Part shown: piece by piece, positions 28,314 through 35,594 of the stretch
Numbering within the stretch: position 1 is the stretch's first letter
Layout of the letters: each line of letters begins with the position of its first letter
Assembly (NCBI GenBank): GCA_001788415.1
Contig: MGBV01000050.1
Location: forward strand, 1 to 35,594
Length of the DNA stretch: 35,594 nucleotides
From: Candidatus Rokubacteria bacterium GWC2_70_16
GTDB lineage: Bacteria; Methylomirabilota; Methylomirabilia; Rokubacteriales; CSP1-6
Direction: 5' to 3'
The notes under the pieces: model-generated
What the model saw: only the letters and a program-made list of their open reading frames with translations
What the model was told of the DNA's origin: nothing
The model's database searches: none
Position numbers and translations under genes: made by a program

Positions 28314-29990
28314 TCACGCCTTCTTCGGGACGCGGGCGGGAGCCTTCTCGACTTTCCCGCTGCGGTCCATGTAATGCTGCTGGAGGATCTGCAGGACATT
28401 CGAGAGCGTCCAGTAGAGCACGAGCCCGGACGGCAGGTTCAGGAACATGAATGTGAAGACCACCGGCATCATGAGCATCATCTTCGCCTGCCGCGGATCC
28501 CCCATCACGGGCGTCATCTTCTGCTGGACGAACATCGATATGCCCATGAGGATGGGCAGCACATAGGTCGGATCCTGGGCCGAGAGGTCGCAGATCCAGA
28601 GATCCATCCCGAAGAGGCGCCCGAAGCAGATGAACGGCGCGTTCTGGATCTCCACCGACACGGACAGCGCGATATAGAGCGCATAGAAGATCGGAATCTG
28701 GATCACCATGGGCAGACAGCCACCCAGCGGGTTCACCTTGTGCTCCCTGTACAGCTTCATGGTTTCCTGCTGCACCCGCTGGGCGTCGTTCTTGTACTTG
28801 GCCCTGAGCGCATTGACCTGCGGCTGTATCGCCTGCATCCCCTTCATGGATTTCATGCTCTTGACCGTCAGCGGGAAGAAGAGCGCCTTGAAGACGACCG
28901 TGAGCAGGATGATCGCGACGCCGTAGTTCCCGGTGAAGCCGTAGAACCAGTGCATCAGCCACAGAATGGGGACGGCCACCCACTCCATGGGCAGGCCACC
29001 ATAGGACTGGGGCATCGGGAACCCACCGAAAAATATAGTCTTTTCAAGTCCAACGCCGAGCGCCTTGAGCCGATCGTACTCCTTCGGCCCGGCGTAGGTC
29101 ACGACCCGCCCCTCCCAGGCCTGCCCCGGCTCGAGCCGGGGCAAGGTCGCCCGCAGGCCCACGGACACCGTGGTCCCGTTCTTCTGCGTCGTCACCTTGA
29201 AGCCCGGGCTCTTGGCGACGAGCGCCGCCAGATACCACTCGCTCTCGAGGCCGACCCATGTCCCGTCCCCGCCGAACCCGCTGAGCTTCGCCACCTCGTC
29301 ACGATGCACGGCGCCGCCGACCAGCCCCACCGCGCGCGTCGCATGCTGCCCCTGGAACTTCTCCGGTTGCTCCTTCGGCCACTCAACGGGCCCTGTCCAC
29401 TGGAGCACCACATCCGCACTCTGGGCCACGCTGTGGCGGTTCTCGACCCGGAGCACCTGCTCGATCGCGTAGGTGTCGGCCCTGAACCGTAACGCGTTCG
29501 TGATCCGCAGCCCGAACCCGTCCTCGCCGATGAGGACCAGCTCCCCCTGCGGCGTGCCCGCGCCGAGCGTGAGCGCCTCGGCGGAGAGCCGGAAGGCGAT
29601 GGGCGCGGCGGCCGCTCCGGCGCGCTCGATCTGAAGCCCCCGCGGCCCCAGGAGCTTGGCCACGACCATCGGCTTGTGGCCGCGGTAGTCGAGCCGCCAT
29701 TCCTGCAAGGCCCCACCCGAGCTGCTCACGACGCCCCGGTAAAGAGGCCCCTGGACCACCGCCGCCCGCTCCGGCGGCGCCGCCGCGGCAGGCACCGGCG
29801 TGATGGGCATGGGCGGGACCGGCGCTCCGGCGGCCGGCGCCGGCGCCGATGCCGCAGGCGCGGCGGCCCCCGGCGCTGCCTTCTCGGCCGTCTGCGGCGG
29901 CGTCGGCTCCTGCTGGCCCACGAACAAGGTCTGGTACAAGAGCAGCACGCCGGCCATGAGGACGGCGGCCAGGATCGCTCGCTTCTCCAT
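28314..29990 (-). CDS. yidC: Membrane protein insertase YidC
   Basis: MEKRAILAAVLMAGVLLLYQTLFV...; NYGVAIILLTVVFKALFFPLTVKSMKSMKGMQAIQPQVNALRAKYKND; VFTFMFLNLPSGLVLYWTLSNVLQILQQHYM. Confidence 0.98.
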   Translation of the reverse strand: MEKRAILAAVLMAGVLLLYQTLFVGQQEPTPPQTAEKAAPGAAAPAASAPAPAAGAPVPPMPITPVPAAAAPPERAAVVQGPLYRGVVSSSGGALQEWRLDYRGHKPMVVAKLLGPRGLQIERAGAAAAPIAFRLSAEALTLGAGTPQGELVLIGEDGFGLRITNALRFRADTYAIEQVLRVENRHSVAQSADVVLQWTGPVEWPKEQPEKFQGQHATRAVGLVGGAVHRDEVAKLSGFGGDGTWVGLESEWYLAALVAKSPGFKVTTQKNGTTVSVGLRATLPRLEPGQAWEGRVVTYAGPKEYDRLKALGVGLEKTIFFGGFPMPQSYGGLPMEWVAVPILWLMHWFYGFTGNYGVAIILLTVVFKALFFPLTVKSMKSMKGMQAIQPQVNALRAKYKNDAQRVQQETMKLYREHKVNPLGGCLPMVIQIPIFYALYIALSVSVEIQNAPFICFGRLFGMDLWICDLSAQDPTYVLPILMGISMFVQQKMTPVMGDPRQAKMMLMMPVVFTFMFLNLPSGLVLYWTLSNVLQILQQHYMDRSGKVEKAPARVPKKA

Positions 29991-30241
29991 CACGCTCCTT
30001 GCTTGTCGGCTGCCCCTGGGCGGGGCGGGGGGGGATCGTAACCGCCGGGATGGAACGGGTGGCACCGCGCGACCCGCCGGAGCGTCAGCCACGCGCCCCG
30101 CACCAACCCGTGCTCCGCCAGGGCGGCTGTCGCGTACTCAGAGCAGCTCGGCGCAAACCGACAGGCCGGCGGCAGGAACGGGCCAAGCACGAACTGATAG
30201 CCGCGCACCCCGAGCACGGCCAGGCGGGCTCCTGGGCTCAT
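29990..30241 (-). CDS. yidD: Membrane protein insertion efficiency factor YidD
   Basis: GVRGYQFVLGPFLPPACRFAPSCSEYATAALAEHG...VARCHPFHPGGYDP. Confidence 0.96.
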   Translation of the reverse strand: MSPGARLAVLGVRGYQFVLGPFLPPACRFAPSCSEYATAALAEHGLVRGAWLTLRRVARCHPFHPGGYDPPPPRPGAADKQGA

Positions 30242-30609
30242 CGCCCGGCTTCTGCCCGCTGGCTGATGGTCGCGATCGCGGCGCCCATCTCCGTCGCCAG
30301 CGCGGCGAGCGGGGCGGCCTCCGCGCTCTCGCGCCCCACGAACACCACCGACAGCCCTTCCGGCAAGGCCCCTTCCTGGAGACGGTAGACCTCGCGAAGC
30401 CGCCGGCGCACCCGGTTGCGGTGCACCGCCCCCCTGACCCTGCGAGTCACGGTGAAGCCGACCTTGCGCGCTCCCGGCGTGGCATGCCAGAGCGCGATGA
30501 ACGCCGGCCGCTCGATTCGCTTGCCCTGGTGGAAAACCGCCTGGAATTCCGTGGCTCGCCGAAGGCGCTCGCTGGCGGGAAGCGCGCGGGGCCGTCTGGC
30601 TCCCGTCAT
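30238..30609 (-). CDS. rnpA: Ribonuclease P protein component
   Basis: LRRATEFQAVFHQGKRIERPAFIALW...KVGFTVTRRVRGAVHRNRVRRRLREVYR. Confidence 0.96.
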   Translation of the reverse strand: MTGARRPRALPASERLRRATEFQAVFHQGKRIERPAFIALWHATPGARKVGFTVTRRVRGAVHRNRVRRRLREVYRLQEGALPEGLSVVFVGRESAEAAPLAALATEMGAAIATISQRAEAGR

Positions 30610-30619
30610 CTCGCCTCCG

Positions 30620-30754
30620 TCAAACCGTCAGGCGCTTCCGCCCCTTCGCGCGGCGGGCCTTCAGCACCCTCCGGCCCCCCTTCGTCTTCATGCGCGCCCG
30701 AAATCCATGCGTCTTCTTGCGACGGCGGCGATTCGGCTGATACGTCCTCTTCAT
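30620..30754 (-). CDS. rpmH: 50S ribosomal protein L34
   Basis: Reverse complement translates as [44 protein letters not shown]; absent from ORF track (too short). Confidence 0.98.
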   Translation of the reverse strand: MKRTYQPNRRRRKKTHGFRARMKTKGGRRVLKARRAKGRKRLTV

Positions 30755-30784
30755 GGGGGTCCCTTTCACTGGTACAACCTCCAC

Positions 30785-30813
30785 ACCCTACTCGGCGCCT
30801 CTCACCAAGTCAA
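30785..30813 (-). promoter_or_regulatory. Candidate rpmH-operon promoter
   Basis: Minus strand TTGACT (30808-30813), 17-nt spacer, TAGGGT (30785-30790). Confidence 0.5.
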
Positions 30814-31026
30814 GCCGCCCAACCCCCTTGCGACCCGTTTTCTGCCTGTGGTAACTTGCGCTGCCTCATCCCGTCCTGTCGTGCTCGGCCCGGGCGGCGG
30901 ACGGCCCCGGAAGGGTTCGCGCGGCGGGATGGTGCTGGTTCCTTAACGATCAAACTGATGGGACGCCGTTGAACCGGGCTGGCCGTGCTTCTGCTGAGCA
31001 ACCCCTCGTCGGACAAGGACATTTGA

Positions 31027-31048
31027 GTTATCCACGCCGGTGGATAAC
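31027..31048. promoter_or_regulatory. Inverted pair of DnaA boxes upstream of dnaA
   Basis: GTTATCCAC-GCCG-GTGGATAAC, perfect 9-bp arms, each containing the TTATCCAC DnaA-box core. Confidence 0.8.
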
Positions 31049-31092
31049 CTTGTGTGTAAGTCACCGGGCGCCCATGCCCGCGGAGGTCTTCC

Positions 31093-32412
31093 ATGCTTGA
31101 CGCCCTGTGGGAACGGCTCCTCGTGGCCCTGGAAAGCCGCATTCCCGCGACCACGCTCGAGACGTGGGTCCGCCCGTGCCGGCTCGCCGCTGTCCACGGT
31201 GATCAGCTCCGCGTCGCCGCCCCGGGCAAGTTCGCCCGCGACTGGCTCGCCCAGCGCTATGCCGACGCCCTGCAAATCGCCGCGCGCGAGGTTCTGGGGG
31301 GCAACCCGCGCGTCTCTTTCGAGGTCGACCGCGAGCCGCAGCGCGCCGAGGCGCTGGCCGAGCCCCGGGCGGGCGCGGCCCCGGGCCCTCCCGTCTCCGG
31401 CCTCTCCGCCCGCTACACCTTCGCGTCCTTCGTGGTGGGCAACTCCAACCAGTTCGCCCAGGCTGCCTGCCAGGCCGTCGCCGACCTCCCCTCGAAGGCC
31501 TACAACCCGCTTTTCCTGTACGGCGGCGTGGGCCTCGGCAAGACCCATCTGCTGCACGCCGTCGGCCATCAGGTCTCCCGCGCCTACCCCCAGATGCACG
31601 TCCTCTACCTCTCCTCCGAGCGCTTCACGAACGAGCTCATCAACGCCATCCGCTACGATCGCACTGCCGAGTTCCGCGGCAAGTACCGGAACATCGACCT
31701 CCTGCTCATCGACGATGTCCAGTTCATCTCCGGCAAGGAGCGCACGCAGGAAGAGTTCTTCCACACCTTCAACGACCTCTACGAGGCCCGCAAGCAGATC
31801 GTCCTCTCCTCGGATGCCGCCCCCAAGGAGATTCCCGAGATCGAGGAGCGTCTCCGCTCCCGCTTCGAGTGGGGCCTCATCGCCGACATCCAGCCGCCCG
31901 ACTTCGAGACCCGCGTCGCGATCCTCAAGAAGAAGGCCGAAGTCGAGCGCGTCCGTCTGCCCGACGACGTCGCCTATCTCATCGCCAGCCGCATCAAGGC
32001 CAACATCCGCGAGATCGAGGGCTCGCTCACGCGCATGATCGCCTTCTGCGCCCTGAGCGGGCGGGAGATGTCCATCGACCTGGCGCAGGAAGTCCTGGCC
32101 GATCTCTGGGGCGAGGACGAGCGCGTCATCTCCGTGGACCACATCCAGCGGAAGGTGGCTGACTTCTTCGGCATCAAGCTCTCCGACCTCCGCGCCCAGA
32201 ACCGCACGCGCAGCATCGCCTTCCCCCGGCAGATCGCCATGTACCTCGCGCGCCAACTCACCCACGCCTCCCTCGCCGAGATCGGCCGCTCCTTCGGCGG
32301 CAAGGACCACACCACCGTCCTGCACGCCGTCGAAAAGATCCAGTTGCTGCTCCAGGACGACCCCAAATTCAGGAAGACCATCGACACGCTCACCCAGGGC
32401 ATCTCCCTGTGA
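31093..32412 (+). CDS. dnaA: Chromosomal replication initiator protein DnaA
   Basis: YTFASFVVGNSNQFAQAAC, NPLFLYGGVGLGKTHLLHAVGH, DLLLIDDVQFISGKERTQEEFFHTFN, C-terminal IGRSFGGKDHTTVLHAVEKI. Confidence 0.99.
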   Translation: MLDALWERLLVALESRIPATTLETWVRPCRLAAVHGDQLRVAAPGKFARDWLAQRYADALQIAAREVLGGNPRVSFEVDREPQRAEALAEPRAGAAPGPPVSGLSARYTFASFVVGNSNQFAQAACQAVADLPSKAYNPLFLYGGVGLGKTHLLHAVGHQVSRAYPQMHVLYLSSERFTNELINAIRYDRTAEFRGKYRNIDLLLIDDVQFISGKERTQEEFFHTFNDLYEARKQIVLSSDAAPKEIPEIEERLRSRFEWGLIADIQPPDFETRVAILKKKAEVERVRLPDDVAYLIASRIKANIREIEGSLTRMIAFCALSGREMSIDLAQEVLADLWGEDERVISVDHIQRKVADFFGIKLSDLRAQNRTRSIAFPRQIAMYLARQLTHASLAEIGRSFGGKDHTTVLHAVEKIQLLLQDDPKFRKTIDTLTQGISL

Positions 32413-32576
32413 TCCCCACCGCCCCCCGCGCTATCCACCGCTCCATGCACACCCACCGCCCCCTGGTCACGCCTCCTTTTTCGCCTCGTTGCCCGCAATC
32501 CACACAATCCACACCCCCGACGACTCCGACGACGACGATCTTTTCTCTTTCTTCTAGGTGAATCAAGGGAGGCTCT
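32413..32576. other. oriC: Candidate oriC segment (dnaA-dnaN intergenic)
   Basis: DnaA-box-like CTATCCACC (~32431), CAATCCACA (32496-32504) and CAATCCACA (32505-32513), then a GAC-rich stretch and pyrimidine tract TTTCTCTTTCTTCTA (32542-32556). Confidence 0.5.
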
Positions 32577-33671
32577 ATGGAAGTCCATGTGGATCGCGAT
32601 GCGTTTCTCCGGGGCCTGCAGATGGTCCACAACATCGTCGAACCGCGCCAGACGCTTCCCATCCTGGCCAATGTGCTCGTCGAGGCCGAGGGCGAAACCG
32701 TGAGATTGACGGCCACCGACCTGGAGGTCGGCGCGCGGGTGTCGGTCCCGGGCAAGGTCGTTCAGGGCGGCGGGATCACGATCTCGGCGCGGAAGCTGCT
32801 GGAGATCGTGAAGGAGCTTCCCCCGGCGCCTCTCGGGATCAGGGTCCAGGAGAACGCCTGGGTCGCGCTGCGCTGCGGGGGGGCCGCCTACAAGCTCGTG
32901 GGGTTGACGCCCGAGGACTTCCCGGCCGTCACCCCCTCGGAGGCGGCCTCGAGGATCAGCCTGGACGGAAAGGTGCTGCGTGACATGCTCACGCAGACGA
33001 GCTTCGCGATCTCCCATGACGAGAGCCGCTACGCGCTGAACGGGATCCTCTTCACCGTCCAGGGCAAGGATCTCCGGCTGGTGGCGACGGACGGGCACCG
33101 GCTGGCGCTCGCCGTGCGTCCCCTGGTGGACAGCCCCCAGCCGGTGTCAGGCATCGTGCCGCGGAAGGCCGTCCAGGAAATTGGCCGGGTCGTGGGGTCG
33201 GGGGAGGAGGTCCAGGTTGCCATCAGCGAGAACCAGTTCGTGCTGCAGATGCCGAACTTCCTCCTGATCGCGCGACTCATCGAGGGGACGTTCCCCAACT
33301 ACGAGCAGGTGGTACCGAGGGCGCACCCGAAGCGGATCACGATCTCGCGCGGGGCGCTGGCGGCGGCACTCCGTCGCGTATCGGTGCTCTCCGAGGAGCG
33401 GACGCGGCCGGTGAAGTTCGCGCTCACCCCCGGGGCCCTCAAGCTCTCCGCGTACCACCCGGACTTCGGCGAGGCCGAGGAGAGCATCGAGGTGGAGTAC
33501 GCAGGGGAGGAAGTCAGCATCGGCTTCAACTCGCGCTATGTCCTGGATGCGCTCGGGGCGCAGGCGGCCGAGCAGGTGGTGCTGGAGCTGAAGGACTCGC
33601 TGAGCCCCGGCGTGATCAAGAGCTTCGAGGAGGAGGGTGCGCTCTGTGTTATAATGCCGATGCGAATCTAG
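32577..33671 (+). CDS. dnaN: DNA polymerase III subunit beta (sliding clamp)
   Basis: MEVHVDRDAFLRGLQMVHNIVEPRQTLPILANVLVEAEG; LVATDGHRLAL; C-terminal CVIMPMRI. Confidence 0.98.
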   Translation: MEVHVDRDAFLRGLQMVHNIVEPRQTLPILANVLVEAEGETVRLTATDLEVGARVSVPGKVVQGGGITISARKLLEIVKELPPAPLGIRVQENAWVALRCGGAAYKLVGLTPEDFPAVTPSEAASRISLDGKVLRDMLTQTSFAISHDESRYALNGILFTVQGKDLRLVATDGHRLALAVRPLVDSPQPVSGIVPRKAVQEIGRVVGSGEEVQVAISENQFVLQMPNFLLIARLIEGTFPNYEQVVPRAHPKRITISRGALAAALRRVSVLSEERTRPVKFALTPGALKLSAYHPDFGEAEESIEVEYAGEEVSIGFNSRYVLDALGAQAAEQVVLELKDSLSPGVIKSFEEEGALCVIMPMRI

Positions 33672-33695
33672 GAGCGAGGGAGGAGCGGGCCGCGG

Positions 33696-34784
33696 GTGCA
33701 CATCCAATGGATTCATCTCTCAGATTTTCGCAATTTTCGCACCCTCTCCTACTCGCCGGCAGCAGCCCTCAACGTAGTTACCGGACCCAACGCGCAGGGT
33801 AAGACGAACCTCCTCGAAGCCCTCGCTCTCCTTCTCGTCGGCCGCTCGTTCCGCGCCGGGAAGCCTGTGGATTTGCCGCGGTGGGGCACCGAAGGCGCGA
33901 CTCTGGCCGGGCAGCTGTGCCGCGGGGATGTCACCCGGGAGATGCGGCGGCGTGTCGGCAGGCGCCAGGACGGCGGCTGGGCGGTCCTGGGGGAGGGGTG
34001 CGCGTGGGCCCGGGCAATTCCCTTCAGCTGGCAGGATGTGGGCGTGGTGGCGGGGGGACCGCAGGCGCGACGGAACTTCCTCGACGGGTTCGCCGGGAAG
34101 ATCTTCCCGGCGCATCTGCCCGGACTCGCGCGGTACCGGAAACTCCTCGCGCGGCGGAACCACCTCTTGCAGTCGGGGCTCGATCAGGCGGCGCTCCAGG
34201 CGCGGATTGAGCCGTGGGATCAGCAGATGGCCAGCGAGGGCCTGGACGTGCTGGATCGCCGGCGGCGGGCGGTGGCGGAGCTGGCGGCCGAGGTGGCCCG
34301 GCTGTATCCCGCGCTGGCCGGGAGCGGCGCGGTGCGGCTCGAGTACGAGAGTTCGCTGGACGCGGGGATATCCGCGGAGCGCTTCGTGGAGGAGCTCCGG
34401 GCGCGGCGACAGGATGAGGTGCGCCGGGGGCAGACTCTGGTCGGGCCCCATCGCGACGATGTGCTCATCGAGATGGACGGGCGCGACATGCGGAGTTTCG
34501 GGTCCCGCGGGCAGCAGCGGCTCATGGCGCTGGCGCTGCGGCTGGCCGAGGTCGGACCCGTGGAGCGCGCCGTGGGGAGTCAGCCGGTGCTCCTGCTGGA
34601 CGACGCGCTTTCGGAACTCGATCCGGAGGTGCAGGGCAACGTGCTGAGGCATGTGGAGGGCTCGGGGCAGGTCTTCCTCACCACGGCCGAGAGAAGACTG
34701 CCGGCGCGGCAGAGCGCGTGGTGGGTGGTGAGGGGGGGGCATGTGCGGGACCTTCGCCCGCAGCTGGGGCAGGGAGCGGCATGA
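33696..34784 (+). CDS. recF: DNA replication/repair protein RecF
   Basis: GTG start; IHLSDFRNFRTLSYSPAAALNVVTGPNAQGKTNLLEALALLL; VGPHRDDVLIEMDGRDMRSFGSRGQQRLMALALRLAE; LLLDDALSELDP. Confidence 0.97.
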   Translation: MHIQWIHLSDFRNFRTLSYSPAAALNVVTGPNAQGKTNLLEALALLLVGRSFRAGKPVDLPRWGTEGATLAGQLCRGDVTREMRRRVGRRQDGGWAVLGEGCAWARAIPFSWQDVGVVAGGPQARRNFLDGFAGKIFPAHLPGLARYRKLLARRNHLLQSGLDQAALQARIEPWDQQMASEGLDVLDRRRRAVAELAAEVARLYPALAGSGAVRLEYESSLDAGISAERFVEELRARRQDEVRRGQTLVGPHRDDVLIEMDGRDMRSFGSRGQQRLMALALRLAEVGPVERAVGSQPVLLLDDALSELDPEVQGNVLRHVEGSGQVFLTTAERRLPARQSAWWVVRGGHVRDLRPQLGQGAA

Positions 34785-35594
34785 CGACCGAGACCTACAC
34801 GGCCAGGGACATCAAGGTCCTCGAGGGGCTCGAGGCCGTTCGCAAGCGCCCGGCTATGTACATCGGCGATACGAGCGCCTACGGGCTCCACCACCTCGTC
34901 TACGAGGTCGTGGACAACTCGGTGGACGAGGCGCTGGGCGGCTACTGCGACAGCATCAAGGTCATCCTGCACTCGGACGGCTCGTGCTCGGTGGGAGACA
35001 ACGGGCGCGGCATCCCCGTGGACCTGCACAAGGAGAGCGGGAAGTCCGCCGCCGAGGTCGTGCTGACCGTCCTGCATGCGGGAGGGAAGTTCGAGCACTC
35101 GGCGTACAAGGTCTCCGGCGGCCTCCACGGCGTCGGCGTCTCGGTGGTGAACGCGCTCAGCGAGGGGCTCGATCTGGAGATCCGGCGCTCCGGGCGCGTG
35201 TGGACCCAGCGGTACGAGTACGGTGTCCCGCAGGGAGATCTCACGCCGGGGGAGAAGACGCAGAAGCACGGGACCATCATCCGCTTTAAGCCGGACACCA
35301 AGATCTTCGAGGAGACATCCTTCTCCTTCGACACCCTGTCGAATCGGCTGCGCGAGCTCGCGTTCCTGAACAAGGGGCTCAAGATCACCATCGAGGACGA
35401 GCGCGACGAGCGGAAGCACGTCTTCCAGTACAACGGCGGGATCATCGAGTTCGTCAAGCACATTAACCACAACAAGACCCCAATTCACCCAAAGGTGCTC
35501 TTCTTCGAGGGGAAGAAGGACGCCATCGAGGTGGAGGTGGCGCTCCAGTACAACGACGGATACCAGGAGAACGTGTTCTCCTTCGCCAACAACA
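34781..35594 (+). CDS. gyrB: DNA gyrase subunit B (partial, runs off window)
   Basis: MTTETYTARDIKVLEGLEAVRKRPAMYIGDTSAYGLHHLVYEVVDNSVDEALGGYCDSIKV...VSGGLHGVGVSVVNALSEGL; ATG overlaps recF TGA. Not in ORF track. Confidence 0.98.
   Translation, partial: MTTETYTARDIKVLEGLEAVRKRPAMYIGDTSAYGLHHLVYEVVDNSVDEALGGYCDSIKVILHSDGSCSVGDNGRGIPVDLHKESGKSAAEVVLTVLHAGGKFEHSAYKVSGGLHGVGVSVVNALSEGLDLEIRRSGRVWTQRYEYGVPQGDLTPGEKTQKHGTIIRFKPDTKIFEETSFSFDTLSNRLRELAFLNKGLKITIEDERDERKHVFQYNGGIIEFVKHINHNKTPIHPKVLFFEGKKDAIEVEVALQYNDGYQENVFSFANN

Noticed and set aside
27720-29492. 590-aa plus-strand ORF over rsmG/yidC
   Set aside because: Antisense shadow; no recognisable domain and His/Arg-rich composition.
30943-32325. 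460-aa minus-strand ORF over dnaA
   Set aside because: D/E/G/L-rich complement of dnaA codon bias, not an independent gene.
32521-32540. GAC triplet tract before dnaN as a microsatellite or CRISPR-like repeat
   Set aside because: Only a few imperfect GAC units; more simply part of the GC-rich origin spacer.

Overview
High-GC bacterial chromosome segment spanning a replication-origin region. The gene order rpmH-dnaA-dnaN-recF-gyrB lies to the right. yidC-yidD-rnpA-rpmH, rsmG-parA-parB, mnmA and atpFHAGDC run leftward on the minus strand. Strand use flips at ~30.75-31.09 kb. The left ~14 kb is accessory/metabolic: a partial Tm-1-like (UPF0261) gene; an M24-fold protein with a substituted metal-ligand position; a PAS/AAA+/Fis sigma-54 activator; a pxpB-pxpC-pxpA (5-oxoprolinase) + SDR + MFS cluster; an internally deleted ABC substrate-binding protein; an RHH/MazF toxin-antitoxin pair; an intact ABC_sub_bind paralogue; DedA, Gfo/Idh, GT2, UbiX and a tandem DUF507 pair. 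A REC / HD-GYP / CPBP-like / histidine-kinase operon precedes the ATP synthase genes. Three genes absent from the supplied ORF track are supported: the minus-strand Tm-1-like gene (1-952, runs off the edge), rpmH (30620-30754) and gyrB (34781-end, runs off the edge). The most interesting signal is a putative sigma-54 regulon. Divergent -24/-12 promoters for the Tm-1-like and M24 genes flank one TTTCA-N4-TGAAA inverted repeat, and a degenerate copy sits next to the neighbouring sigma-54 activator gene. Other notable signals are a two-parS array upstream of parA, two strong hairpins only in the atpG-atpD spacer, and DnaA-box plus trio-like sequence between dnaA and dnaN. Gene-content style suggests an uncultivated lineage such as Rokubacteria/NC10, but this is an impression, not a search result.
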